Shown: positions 1 through 8,922 of the stretch, piece by piece
Layout: each line of letters starts with the position of its first letter
Numbering within the stretch: the first letter of the stretch is position 1
Assembly: GCF_009817885.1 (NCBI RefSeq)
Contig: NZ_CP041764.1
Location: 372,001 to 436,000, forward strand
Direction: 5' to 3'
DNA length: 64,000 nucleotides
Source of the DNA: Serratia rhizosphaerae
Lineage (GTDB): Bacteria > Pseudomonadota > Gammaproteobacteria > Enterobacterales > Enterobacteriaceae
Notes under the pieces: model-generated
The model's database searches: none
Told to the model about the DNA's origin: nothing
The model's input: the letters and a program-made list of their open reading frames with translations, nothing else
Program-made: the position numbers and the translations under genes

Positions 1-1525
1 GCTGCATATCGCCCACCATTTTATTGTAGGCAGGAGAACCCGGCTGGAAGCCTTTCATACTGCGGTTCAGTTCCTGCAGCGTTTTCTGCATATCCTGCGG
101 CAGATCTTTCATCGCCTTGCTGGACATAATCTCGTTCAGCGACTTCATGGTTTCCTGCGTTTCACGCATGGTGCGTTGGCTTTCCGCCAGCGTTTTGGTC
201 GCCTCGTTGATCATCGGGTTCAGCGGCATCGCATTGATCTTGTCCAGCGTCTGCATCAGCTTCTGCTGAATTTGCGCCAGGCCACCGCTGGTGGTCGGCA
301 ACAGCGGATAACCGAACATTGTATGCGGCCCTTTCCACTCTTTTTGCTGCGGGTAGAAGTCCAGATCGATATACAGCGAACCGGTCAGCAGGTTGGCGGA
401 CTTCAGCGACGCACGCAAACCGCGGGACTCGGCGTCCTTCAGATGCTGCTCCATATCGAAGTCTTTACCCAGCTGTTTCTGGAAGCGATCCGGCTCGATG
501 CGGATCAGCACCGGAATACGATAATCGTTGTTCAGACTCTGCTCCAGGCCTTCTTTATAGAACGGCACCTGAGCAACGGTCCCCAGGCGGATGCCGCGGA
601 ACTCAACCGGCGCGCCAGGCTGCAAACCACGTACCGAATCAGAGAAGAACATCAGGTAATCTTTATGCACGGTATACAGCGAATCCTGGATACTGCGCTG
701 GTTCTCGTACAGCTCGTACACGGATTTCTCTTTCGCCTTCGCGCCGCGCTCCCAACCCTGCGGGACGTCAAAGCTGACGCCGCCGCTGAACAGCGTAGTC
801 AGCGATCCCATCTCAACCCGCATGCCTTGCGCCGACATGTCGAACGTCACCCCGCTGTCTTTCCAGAAGCGGACATTGGTGGTCACCAACTGATCGTAAG
901 GGGCAGAGACAAACAGCTGATAACGCATGGCGCGGATTTTCGGGTCAAAGTAACTGGTTTCCACCGAGCCGACGCGATAGCCGCGGAACAGTACCGGATC
1001 GCCGGCGTTCAACTGGCCGGACTTATCGCTGTCGAGCACAATACGCAGCCCTTTGGCGTCCGGAGAGGCCAGCGGCGGCGCATCCAGTAATTGATACTCT
1101 TCTTTACCCGCATCGCCCTTGCTGCCAGGCTGTAGCTCAATATAGGCGCCGGACAGCAAGGTGCCGAGACCGGTGACCCCCTCACGGCCGATTTGCGGCT
1201 TCACCACCCAAAAGGCGGAATCCTGACGCAACAGTTTATTCATGCCGGCGTTAAGCCGCGCCTTCACCAGCACCTTATTCAGGTCGTCGCTCAGCGTCAC
1301 GCTCTCGACGGTGCCGACATCTACGCTGCGGCTTTTGATTTTGGTTTTACCCGCCTCCAGTCCTTCCGCCGTCGTGGTATATAAGGTCACCACCGGCCCC
1401 TGATGGCTGAAATGGTAAAACAGGATCCAGGCGCCGATCAGCGCGGTGACGATCGGAATAATCCACACCGGCGACCAGCGCTTAATCTTTTCAACATCCG
1501 CGATGCTATGATTACTTTCCGTCAC
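1..1525 (-). CDS. pqiB: Intermembrane transport protein PqiB, MCE family (partial, C-terminus outside window)
   Basis: PqiB is an inner-membrane-anchored periplasmic protein with three MCE domains that forms a tube across the periplasm for lipid transport between the membranes. About 508 codons are visible; the family is near 545, so only the C-terminal end lies beyond the left edge. I place the start at a GTG (1525) overlapping the last 14 bases of pqiA; it gives VTESNHSIADVEKIKRWSPV followed by a single transmembrane helix at about residues 20-40, the normal PqiB layout. It is translationally coupled to pqiA, and pqiC is expected next outside the window. No frameshift was seen. The call rests on recalled homology to E. 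coli PqiB and on operon context. Confidence 0.93.
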   Translation of the reverse strand, partial: MTESNHSIADVEKIKRWSPVWIIPIVTALIGAWILFYHFSHQGPVVTLYTTTAEGLEAGKTKIKSRSVDVGTVESVTLSDDLNKVLVKARLNAGMNKLLRQDSAFWVVKPQIGREGVTGLGTLLSGAYIELQPGSKGDAGKEEYQLLDAPPLASPDAKGLRIVLDSDKSGQLNAGDPVLFRGYRVGSVETSYFDPKIRAMRYQLFVSAPYDQLVTTNVRFWKDSGVTFDMSAQGMRVEMGSLTTLFSGGVSFDVPQGWERGAKAKEKSVYELYENQRSIQDSLYTVHKDYLMFFSDSVRGLQPGAPVEFRGIRLGTVAQVPFYKEGLEQSLNNDYRIPVLIRIEPDRFQKQLGKDFDMEQHLKDAESRGLRASLKSANLLTGSLYIDLDFYPQQKEWKGPHTMFGYPLLPTTSGGLAQIQQKLMQTLDKINAMPLNPMINEATKTLAESQRTMRETQETMKSLNEIMSSKAMKDLPQDMQKTLQELNRSMKGFQPGSPAYNKMVGDMQ

Positions 1526-2825
1526 CTTGCGGCTCCTTCTTTATTGTTTCACTTACGCGATCCCAACTCAGGCGGGGATCAAACGTCATGGCGGCAAACA
1601 TCGTGAGGATCACCACCAGGGCGAACAGCAGCGCGCCGGTAGCAGGATAAATACTCATCAACTGTCCCATTCGTACCAACGCCGAAAGTACGGCGATGAC
1701 AAACACGTCGATCATTGACCACCGGCCAACAAACTCTACGACTTCATAAATCAGGTGCATGCGTTCACTGTCCGCACGCTGTTTTCCTTTAACGTTAGCG
1801 TCCCAGCACAGCCAGCCGATCGCCAGCATTTTCAGACTCGGCACCATAATACTGGCGATAAAAATCACCATGGCGACCGGATAAGAGCCGTCGCTCCACA
1901 GCAAAATCACCCCGGCCATCACGGTGGACGGCATTTTATTGCCCAGCGCCTCTGTCACCATAATCGGCATCAGCATCGCGGGGATATACAGAATAAATGA
2001 GGTGATCAGCAGCGCCATAGTCCACTGCAGACTATTATTGCGCCGAACATGACCCTGCGAGTGGCAGCGCGGGCAACGCAGCTGCTCCGCCGGCAGAATC
2101 GCGGTGCAGCAGCGGCAGGAACGCAGCCCCTGGCGCATACCGGTCTTGCCGACCGTGACCGGCTGTGCGACTGACGGCGTCGCTTCAATCTCCTGCCACA
2201 GCCAGCGACGATCTACACACTGGAAAGCGCGCACCTGCAACAGACAGAACAGACAGTAAGGAATAAAACTGGTGCCGATGCCGATATCGCCGTATGCCAT
2301 CAGCTTGACGAAGCTGACCAGCACCCCCGCCAGGAAAATCTCCACCATGCACCAGGTTTTGAACTGGAACAGCACTTTCGCCATCCACACTTTCAGCCCC
2401 TGCGGCAGTCTCACCCTGCCGCACAGCAGGATAATCGCCAGCATGCAAAACGTCGGGATCAGTTGGACAAACACCATAAACAGCGTTGCCATGCTGGCGT
2501 AATCTTCCGCCACCATCACTTCAGGAATATGGATAAGTTTGATTTCGCTGACGATGCCGGCCACGCGCATATTGACGAACGGGAACAGGTTAGCCACCAG
2601 CAGCATAAACAGCGCGCTGAGCGCATAGCCGATCGGCCGTTTGCGTGGCTCATCCCAGCGGGCGCTGAGCTGAGTCTTACAGCGTGGGCACACCGCTTTG
2701 CTGCCATAGGACAAAGGCGGCATGGCCACCAGCATGTCGCATTGCGGACACAAAATCAGACCATCTTGCTGCTCGCCGTGCAACGAATGGCTATGCTGCT
2801 GGTGATCTTCGTGGGAACACACCAT
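1512..2825 (-). CDS. pqiA: Paraquat-inducible membrane protein PqiA
   Basis: PqiA is the polytopic inner-membrane partner of PqiB in the Pqi lipid-transport system (SoxRS-inducible in E. coli). The 437-residue product carries two zinc-ribbon-like cysteine clusters, CPQC/CPRC near the N-terminus and CRCC...CPRC near the middle. Each precedes a block of hydrophobic helices, so the protein is an internal duplication of ribbon plus four helices. The reading frame opens seven codons earlier (2846), but the ATG at 2825 has a textbook Shine-Dalgarno (AAGGAGG) just upstream and matches the E. coli start, so I choose it. It follows uup on the same strand with a 73-base gap that holds a strong GC hairpin. 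The order uup-pqiA-pqiB is as in E. coli. Confidence 0.96.
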   Translation of the reverse strand: MVCSHEDHQQHSHSLHGEQQDGLILCPQCDMLVAMPPLSYGSKAVCPRCKTQLSARWDEPRKRPIGYALSALFMLLVANLFPFVNMRVAGIVSEIKLIHIPEVMVAEDYASMATLFMVFVQLIPTFCMLAIILLCGRVRLPQGLKVWMAKVLFQFKTWCMVEIFLAGVLVSFVKLMAYGDIGIGTSFIPYCLFCLLQVRAFQCVDRRWLWQEIEATPSVAQPVTVGKTGMRQGLRSCRCCTAILPAEQLRCPRCHSQGHVRRNNSLQWTMALLITSFILYIPAMLMPIMVTEALGNKMPSTVMAGVILLWSDGSYPVAMVIFIASIMVPSLKMLAIGWLCWDANVKGKQRADSERMHLIYEVVEFVGRWSMIDVFVIAVLSALVRMGQLMSIYPATGALLFALVVILTMFAAMTFDPRLSWDRVSETIKKEPQGDGK

Positions 2826-2859
2826 TTTCCTCCTTAACAACATCAACGCTCAATGCTGT

Positions 2860-2891
2860 AACCCGGCCCGCAGCAGCTCGCGGGCCGGATT
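2860..2891 (-). terminator. GC-rich hairpin between uup and pqiA
   Basis: A 12-bp stem (one G.U pair) with an 8-base loop lies directly after the uup stop on the minus strand. No T-run follows, so it is more likely a partial terminator, attenuator or mRNA-end stabiliser than a full stop. It would let pqiA be transcribed both from uup and on its own. Confidence 0.5.
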
Positions 2892-2898
2892 GAGCCAA

Positions 2899-4803
2899 TC
2901 AGCCGTTTTTCATCGCTTCCAGTTCTTCCCAGCGGGCAAACGCGCTTTCCAGCGCCTGCTCGGCGGCGGCCAAATCGCTCAGCACCTTTTGCGTCTCCTC
3001 ATGGGGACGCGAGAAGAAATCGGCATCGCTGACTTCAGCCTGTAACGCCTCAATCTCCGTTTCCAACTGTTCGAGACGCTGCGGCAATTGTTCCAGCTCA
3101 CGCGTCAAGTTATAGCTCAGTTTGGTCGCAGACTTCTTCGGCTGCTCGGTTTTTTTCTCCGCCGGCTTGCTCTGAGCTACCGGCGCGGCCTGGCGGATCG
3201 GTTTGGCGGTGGCGCGCTGATGGTGGGCGTCATAATAGCCGCCGACAAAGGCGTTAATCACGCCGTTACCTTCAAAAATCCAGCACTCGGTCACCGAGTT
3301 GTCCACGAACTGACGATCGTGGCTCACCAGCAGTACGGTGCCCTGATAGCCGTCGATCAGCTCTTCCAGCAGCTCCAGCGTTTCTACATCCAGATCGTTG
3401 GTTGGTTCATCGAGGATCAGCAGGTTGCTTGGCTTCAGGAACAGCCGCGCCAGCAGCAGGCGGTTGCGTTCACCGCCCGACAGCGCCTTCACCGGCGTCA
3501 TCGCCCGTTTCGGATGGAACAGGAAGTCCTGCAGATAGCCGAGCACATGGCGTGAACGGCCGTTGACCATCACTTCCTGCTTGCCCTCCGCCAGGTTGTC
3601 CATCACCGTACGTTCAGGATCCAGCTCCGCGCGGTGCTGGTCGAAATAGGCCACTTCCAATTTGGTGCCGCAGTGCACGCGGCCGCTGTCGGCCTGCAAC
3701 TGGCCGAGCATCAGCTTCAGCAGCGTGGTTTTGCCGCAGCCGTTCGGCCCGACCAGCGCAATTTTGTCGCCGCGCTGCACCTGAGCGGAGAAATCGCGCA
3801 CCAGCACTTTATCGCCAACCTGATAGTTGACGTTCTCCAGCTCAAAGACGATTTTGCCGGAGCGCGTCGCCTCTTCCACCTGCATCTTGGCGGTGCCCAT
3901 CACTTCGCGACGCTCGGCGCGCTCCATACGCAGAGCCTTCAGCGCGCGCACGCGCCCCTCATTGCGGGTACGGCGCGCCTTGATGCCCTGACGGATCCAC
4001 ACCTCTTCCTGCGCCAGTTTACGGTCGAATTCGGCGTTTTGCAGCTCTTCCACCCGCAGCGCCTCCTCTTTGCCCAGCAGATACTGATCGTAATTGCCCG
4101 GCCAGGAAACCAGCTTGCCGCGGTCCAGATCGATAATGCGCGTCGCCATATTGCGGATAAACGAACGGTCGTGGGAGATAAAGATGATGCTGCCCTGGAA
4201 CTCTTTCAGGAAGCCTTCCAGCCAGTCGATAGTTTCAATATCCAGGTGGTTGGTCGGCTCATCCAGCAGCAGCACGCGCGGCGAACTGACCAGCGCGCGC
4301 CCCAACGCCGCCTTGCGCAGCCAGCCGCCGGAAAGCGATGACAGCTGCGCTTCGCCGTTCAGCCCCAGCTGCGCCAGCACTTCGGCGATCCGGCTGTCCA
4401 GTTGCCACAGCCCGTGGTGATCGAGGATCTCCATGACCTTCGCCATCTTCGCCAGGTTCTTTTCGCTGGGATCCTGCTCTACCTCGTGAGAGATCGCGTG
4501 ATAGGCCTTCAGGTGTTCGGCCTGTTCGGCCACCCCTTCCGCAACAAAATCAAACACCGTGCCGCCGATATTGCGCGGCGGATCCTGTTGCAGGCGCGCA
4601 ACAATCAGATCCTGTTCATAAATCACCCGGCCGTCATCCAGCGGCTGCTCTTTACCGAGAATTTTCAGCAGGGTGGATTTACCGGCGCCGTTGCGCCCGA
4701 CCAGACACACGCGCTCGTTGTCTTCGATATGAATTTCGGTGTTGTCCAGAAGCGGCGCATCGCTGAACGACAGCCAGGCGCCGGACATGCTAATTAACGA
4801 CAT
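2899..4803 (-). CDS. uup: ABC-F ATPase Uup
   Basis: Uup is a cytosolic ABC-F protein with two ATPase domains and no membrane part, acting at the ribosome; E. coli mutants show altered precise excision of transposons. The 634 residues hold Walker A motifs GRNGAGKST (about 37-45) and GPNGCGKTT (about 350), signatures LSGGW and LSGGE, and Walker B blocks LLLDEPTNHLD and LILDEPTNDLD. The basic interdomain linker (KARRTRNEGR) is typical of ABC-F, and a charged coiled-coil C-terminal domain (about 560-634) distinguishes Uup from its paralogues. The start at 4803 lies 5 bases after the rlmKL stop, so the two are co-transcribed. Confidence 0.96.
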   Translation of the reverse strand: MSLISMSGAWLSFSDAPLLDNTEIHIEDNERVCLVGRNGAGKSTLLKILGKEQPLDDGRVIYEQDLIVARLQQDPPRNIGGTVFDFVAEGVAEQAEHLKAYHAISHEVEQDPSEKNLAKMAKVMEILDHHGLWQLDSRIAEVLAQLGLNGEAQLSSLSGGWLRKAALGRALVSSPRVLLLDEPTNHLDIETIDWLEGFLKEFQGSIIFISHDRSFIRNMATRIIDLDRGKLVSWPGNYDQYLLGKEEALRVEELQNAEFDRKLAQEEVWIRQGIKARRTRNEGRVRALKALRMERAERREVMGTAKMQVEEATRSGKIVFELENVNYQVGDKVLVRDFSAQVQRGDKIALVGPNGCGKTTLLKLMLGQLQADSGRVHCGTKLEVAYFDQHRAELDPERTVMDNLAEGKQEVMVNGRSRHVLGYLQDFLFHPKRAMTPVKALSGGERNRLLLARLFLKPSNLLILDEPTNDLDVETLELLEELIDGYQGTVLLVSHDRQFVDNSVTECWIFEGNGVINAFVGGYYDAHHQRATAKPIRQAAPVAQSKPAEKKTEQPKKSATKLSYNLTRELEQLPQRLEQLETEIEALQAEVSDADFFSRPHEETQKVLSDLAAAEQALESAFARWEELEAMKNG

Positions 4804-4808
4804 AGTAA

Positions 4809-6929
4809 TTATTTTCCTTCGCCGGCATGGGTAACCAGCCAGCAGTTGTGAATCTGACGGTTACGGGCAAAATCCTGCGACAGCGTCTGAGCGGTGATCT
4901 CTTTCGCTGCCAGCCCCAATGCCTGCAACCCGTCCAGATCCATGCGGAAACCGCGCTTGTTGTTCGAGAACATAATGGTGCCGTTGCGGCGCAGCAACCG
5001 TTTTAAATCCGCCATCAGCGCCAGATGATCGCGCTGAACGTCAAAGGTGTTCTCCATCCGCTTGGAGTTGGAGAACGTCGGCGGATCGATAAAGATCACG
5101 TCGAACTGTTCGGCGGCATTATGCAGCCATGACAGGCAATCTGCTTGTATCAATCGGTGCTGCCGGCCGGTCAGGCCGTTGGCGCGCAGGTTTTTCTCCG
5201 CCCATTCCAGATAGGTGCGCGACATATCGACCGTGGTGGTAGAGCGTGCGCCGCCCAGGCCGGCGTGGACGCTGGCGCTGCCGGTATAGGCAAACAGGTT
5301 GAGGAAATCTTTCCCTTTGCTCATCTCACCCAGCATACGGCGCGCGATACGGTGATCCAGGAACAGGCCGGTATCCAGATAGTCGGTCAGGTTGACCCAC
5401 AGCTTGGCGTTAAACTCTTCCACCAGCAGGAACTCGCCCTTCTGCGCCAGTTTCTCATACTGGTTTTTGCCCTTCTGCCGTTCGCGGGTCTTGAGCACCA
5501 GCTGGTTGGACGGCAGATCCAATACCGCCAGCGTGGCATTGATCACGTCAAACAGTCGCTGGCGCGCTTTTTGCGCATCGACCGTTTTCGGCGGCGCATA
5601 CTCCTGCACCACAACCTTGCTGCCGTAGCGATCCACCGCCACGTTATATTCCGGCAGATCGGCGTCGTACAGGCGATAGCATTCAATCCCCTGTTGCTTC
5701 GCCCATTTATCCAGTTTTTTGACGTTTTTACGCAGCCGGTTGGCGAAATCTTCCGCCACCTGAATGCCGCCGCTGCCCTGCGGGCTTTCCGCCAGCTGAT
5801 AGTTTTTCTGCACGCAGTCCAGCGGGCCGTTTTTGGCCTTGTACTGGCGCTCGGCGCGCAGCTGCAGGCAGCTCAGCAGTTCCGGTGAAGCGCTGAACAG
5901 CGACAGTTGCCAGCCGCCGAATGCGCTCTTCATCACGCGCCCCAGCATGTTGTGCAGCGCAATCAGCGCCGGTTCGCTTTCCAGGCGTTCGCCATACGGC
6001 GGGTTGCTGAGTACGGTGCCTGCCGGGCCTTCCGGCAGCGGGTTGTGCAGCTTGCTGACGTCATTGACGTTAAAAGTAATCAGTTCAGCGACCCCGGCGC
6101 GGCGGGCGTTGGCGCGCGCCATGTCAATCACCCGGCGATCGATATCCGAACCGAAGAAGCGCGAGGTCGTTTCCTGCAGTCCGCGGCGGGCGCGCACCTG
6201 CGCTTCCGCCACCACTTCACGCCACAGCTCGGCGTTATGGCCGTTCCAGGCGCTGAAGCCCCAGTGCTGGCGATGCAGCCCCGGCGCGCGGTCGGCGGCG
6301 ATCATCGCCGCTTCGATCAGTAAAGTACCGGAACCGCACATCGGATCCAGCATCGGCGTGCCCGGCTGCCAGCCGGAGCGCTGCACGATCGCCGCCGCCA
6401 GAGTCTCTTTCAATGGCGCCTGCCCGGTCAGATCGCGGTAGCCGCGCTGGTGCAGGCCTTCGCCGCTCAAATCGAGCGCCACGCTGGCCATCTCGCGTTG
6501 CAGGAAGACGTTTATCCGGATGTCCGGCTGCTGTTTCGCCACGGTCGGGCGCTGGTCGATTTTGCGGGTAAAACTGTCGACGATGGCGTCTTTCACTTTC
6601 AGCGCGCCGTACTGGCTGTTGCGGATCTCTTCGTTCACGCCGCTGAAGTGGACGGCGAAGGTTTTATCCACGCCGAAAATCGACGTCCAGTCAATCGCCT
6701 GCACGCCAAGGTAGAGATCCAGATCGCTGTGCACGCGGAATTCATTCAGCGGCAGCAAAATGCGCGAAGCCAGGCGGCTCCACAGCAGACTTTGGTACAG
6801 AAGACGATCGTCGCCTTGAAAATGTACCCCACCCTGCACGACTTTACAGGCGTGGGCGCCAAGCCGCTCCAGTTCGCTTTTTAACAGTTCTTCCAATCCA
6901 CGCGCTGTGCTAGCAAACAAAGAGTTCAT
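4809..6929 (-). CDS. rlmKL: Bifunctional 23S rRNA methyltransferase RlmKL
   Basis: A fused enzyme that methylates 23S rRNA at G2445 (N2, the RlmL half) and G2069 (N7, the RlmK half), E. coli numbering. The 706-residue product has an N-terminal THUMP region, then a first Rossmann methyltransferase with DPMCGSGTLLIEAA and catalytic NPPYGERL, and a second methyltransferase with DPPTFSNSK near the C-terminus. Length fits E. coli (702). The open frame extends 37 codons upstream, but MNSLFASTARGLEELLKSEL at 6929 matches the family N-terminus, so I use that. It is divergent from ycbX across about 100 bases and is co-transcribed with uup. Confidence 0.96.
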   Translation of the reverse strand: MNSLFASTARGLEELLKSELERLGAHACKVVQGGVHFQGDDRLLYQSLLWSRLASRILLPLNEFRVHSDLDLYLGVQAIDWTSIFGVDKTFAVHFSGVNEEIRNSQYGALKVKDAIVDSFTRKIDQRPTVAKQQPDIRINVFLQREMASVALDLSGEGLHQRGYRDLTGQAPLKETLAAAIVQRSGWQPGTPMLDPMCGSGTLLIEAAMIAADRAPGLHRQHWGFSAWNGHNAELWREVVAEAQVRARRGLQETTSRFFGSDIDRRVIDMARANARRAGVAELITFNVNDVSKLHNPLPEGPAGTVLSNPPYGERLESEPALIALHNMLGRVMKSAFGGWQLSLFSASPELLSCLQLRAERQYKAKNGPLDCVQKNYQLAESPQGSGGIQVAEDFANRLRKNVKKLDKWAKQQGIECYRLYDADLPEYNVAVDRYGSKVVVQEYAPPKTVDAQKARQRLFDVINATLAVLDLPSNQLVLKTRERQKGKNQYEKLAQKGEFLLVEEFNAKLWVNLTDYLDTGLFLDHRIARRMLGEMSKGKDFLNLFAYTGSASVHAGLGGARSTTTVDMSRTYLEWAEKNLRANGLTGRQHRLIQADCLSWLHNAAEQFDVIFIDPPTFSNSKRMENTFDVQRDHLALMADLKRLLRRNGTIMFSNNKRGFRMDLDGLQALGLAAKEITAQTLSQDFARNRQIHNCWLVTHAGEGK

Positions 6930-7032
6930 ATCGTACTTATCACCAAAAAGAAAATTGTTGCGCATTATAGCTAATCCGCACCGCTTGTCATAAAGTTGCT
7001 CCTCCCTATTTACAAAACCCACGGAGGCAAGG

Positions 7033-8136
7033 GTGATCACGCTTTCTCGGCTTTACGTCCATCCGGTGAAATCTTTACGCGGTTTACAGCTCTCCCACGC
7101 CCAGGTGGCGAACCACGGGCTGGCGTTCGATCGCAGCTTTATGATCACCAGCCCCGACGGAACCTTTATTACCGCGCGGCAATATCCGCAGATGGTGCTG
7201 TTCACGCCGGCGCTGCTGGCGGACGGCCTGTATCTGACAGCGCCCGACGGCGACGGTGCGACGATCCGTTTTGACGACTTTGCCGCCGAGCAGCAGCCGA
7301 CCGAAGTGTGGGGCAACCATTTCACCGCCCGGGTGGCGCCGGCGGCCATCAACCAGTGGCTGAGCGGCTATTTCCAGCGCGACGTACAGCTGCGCTGGCT
7401 CGGGCCGGAACTGAGCCGGCGCGTCAAAAAACACCCGGAGGTGCCGCTGTCTTTTGCCGACGGTTATCCGTTCCTGCTGATAAATGAAGCCTCATTCCGC
7501 GATCTGCAGCAGCGTTGCCCTGCCGGCATCAAGCTGGAGCAGTTCCGCCCGAACCTGGTAGTGACCGGCGCCGCGCCCTGGGCTGAAGACGGCTGGCAGG
7601 TGCTCCGCGTAGGCGAGGTGATGTTCGACCTGGTCAAACCGTGCAGCCGCTGCGTGCTGACGACCGTCAGTACCGAACGCGGACGCAAACACCCGAGCGG
7701 TGAGCCGCTGACGACGCTGCAGGGCTTCCGCACGGCGGATAATGGCGATGTGGATTTCGGTCAGAATATGATTGCCCGCAACAGCGGGATTATCCGCGTT
7801 GGCGATACGGTTGAGGTCTTGTCGAACAAACCGCCGCGTCCTTACCACGCCGGCAAGGTGGCCGAAAAGGTGCAGGCGCCGCAAAACCAGGCGCAAAGCC
7901 TCACCATCGACTATCAGGGTCAGGTGTTTAGCGGCAACAATCAGCAGATTTTACTGGAACAGCTGGAACAGCAGGGCATCCGCGTTCCCTACTCCTGCCG
8001 GGCGGGGATCTGCGGGACCTGCCAAATGACGCTGGTCAAAGGCGAAGTGACACCGCTGACAAAAAGCGCAGTGGCGAATGACGGCACAATTCTGTCTTGC
8101 AGCTGTATACCCAAAAGCGATCTGACGTTAAGTTAG
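7033..8136 (+). CDS. ycbX: YcbX: MOSC-domain protein with C-terminal 2Fe-2S ferredoxin domain
   Basis: YcbX works with molybdenum cofactor to reduce N-hydroxylated bases such as 6-hydroxylaminopurine. The 367-residue protein has an N-terminal MOSC beta-barrel region, a MOSC domain with the conserved cofactor cysteine in KPCSRCVLTTV, and a plant-type 2Fe-2S domain at the end (CRAGICGTCQM, with a fourth cysteine in LSCSC). The start is a GTG at 7033 after a GGAGG-like ribosome site. It is divergent from rlmKL, and its stop lies 2 bases from the convergent zapC stop. Confidence 0.94.
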   Translation: MITLSRLYVHPVKSLRGLQLSHAQVANHGLAFDRSFMITSPDGTFITARQYPQMVLFTPALLADGLYLTAPDGDGATIRFDDFAAEQQPTEVWGNHFTARVAPAAINQWLSGYFQRDVQLRWLGPELSRRVKKHPEVPLSFADGYPFLLINEASFRDLQQRCPAGIKLEQFRPNLVVTGAAPWAEDGWQVLRVGEVMFDLVKPCSRCVLTTVSTERGRKHPSGEPLTTLQGFRTADNGDVDFGQNMIARNSGIIRVGDTVEVLSNKPPRPYHAGKVAEKVQAPQNQAQSLTIDYQGQVFSGNNQQILLEQLEQQGIRVPYSCRAGICGTCQMTLVKGEVTPLTKSAVANDGTILSCSCIPKSDLTLS

Positions 8137-8138
8137 GC

Positions 8139-8687
8139 TCAGACCGCTCGGTCGTACGCCGGCGCGGCATCGGCATCGTGCGAATAGGGTTTCAGGCGGT
8201 CGTGCATCACCTTGATGGCGTCGCCGAATACCATGGTGCGCCCCGCTACCGTCAGCTGCCCTTGCGCCAGTAAACACAGACTGGCGTTATCACCGGCTTC
8301 CACGACCAACAACCGCGCATCCTGCCCGCTGTCCATCACTTTTACCGCGGCCAGCTCGCCGTTTTTCGGCTGCAGCGGAAAATGCTGTTGGGCAAAGTGC
8401 CAGCTCTTCGGCATCAGCGGCTTGAGGAAACGGTAGGCCACCAGCGCATTCAGCACCAGTTCCGCGCGCTGCTCATGGCTGAGTTTGGTGCGCTTGCACT
8501 GCTCTTCATAGGTAAAGTACAGCGCGGCATCCTCAACGCAAAACGCGCATTCGTTAAATGCGTCCGGCGTCAGCATCTTGGCCGGAAAGCGCGAACGAAA
8601 GATCATCCCGTTGGCTAAATCAAGCATCAGCCGGTCGTGTTCGGCGTCAAAATACCAACGCCAATTATCGTCAGGTTTTATCTTCAT
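8139..8687 (-). CDS. zapC: Cell division protein ZapC
   Basis: ZapC is a cytosolic FtsZ-binding protein that promotes FtsZ protofilament bundling and stabilises the Z-ring. The 182-residue product starts MKIKPDDNWRWYFDAEHD and keeps the family blocks LDLANGM, KMLTPDAF and MPKSWHF. The frame opens nine codons further upstream, but the ATG at 8687 has an AAAGGA ribosome site and agrees with the E. coli start. It lies downstream of pyrD on the same strand, with a terminator between them, and converges with ycbX. Confidence 0.95.
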   Translation of the reverse strand: MKIKPDDNWRWYFDAEHDRLMLDLANGMIFRSRFPAKMLTPDAFNECAFCVEDAALYFTYEEQCKRTKLSHEQRAELVLNALVAYRFLKPLMPKSWHFAQQHFPLQPKNGELAAVKVMDSGQDARLLVVEAGDNASLCLLAQGQLTVAGRTMVFGDAIKVMHDRLKPYSHDADAAPAYDRAV

Positions 8688-8730
8688 CGTTTGTCCTTTA
8701 TCGCCACTCGCCAACGAATATGCCCGGCAT

Positions 8731-8763
8731 AAAAAGAAGCCGCGCTCGCTGTGCGCCGCTTCT
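8731..8763 (-). terminator. Rho-independent terminator between pyrD and zapC, nested in a larger inverted repeat
   Basis: On the minus strand AGAAGC/GCTTCT plus an inner GCGC/GCGC stem (one G-G mismatch) is followed by TTTTT. It sits about 160 bases after the pyrD stop. It is enclosed by a perfect 9-bp inverted repeat, ATATGCCCG at 8718-8726 and CGGGCATAT at 8769-8777, so an alternative leader fold for zapC is possible. Confidence 0.65.
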
Positions 8764-8922
8764 CAAATCGGGCATATAATTTACCCCAAAGGGTGATTCT
8801 ACCACCTAAAATCTTGCCTAAACATCGGATAATTCCGCGAACGATATTTAGGCTAATGAACAAAATATAGACGAGCCGGGGGAATAAATAAACCCCCGAC
8901 AAGGTCTGAAAGGAAAAAAATA

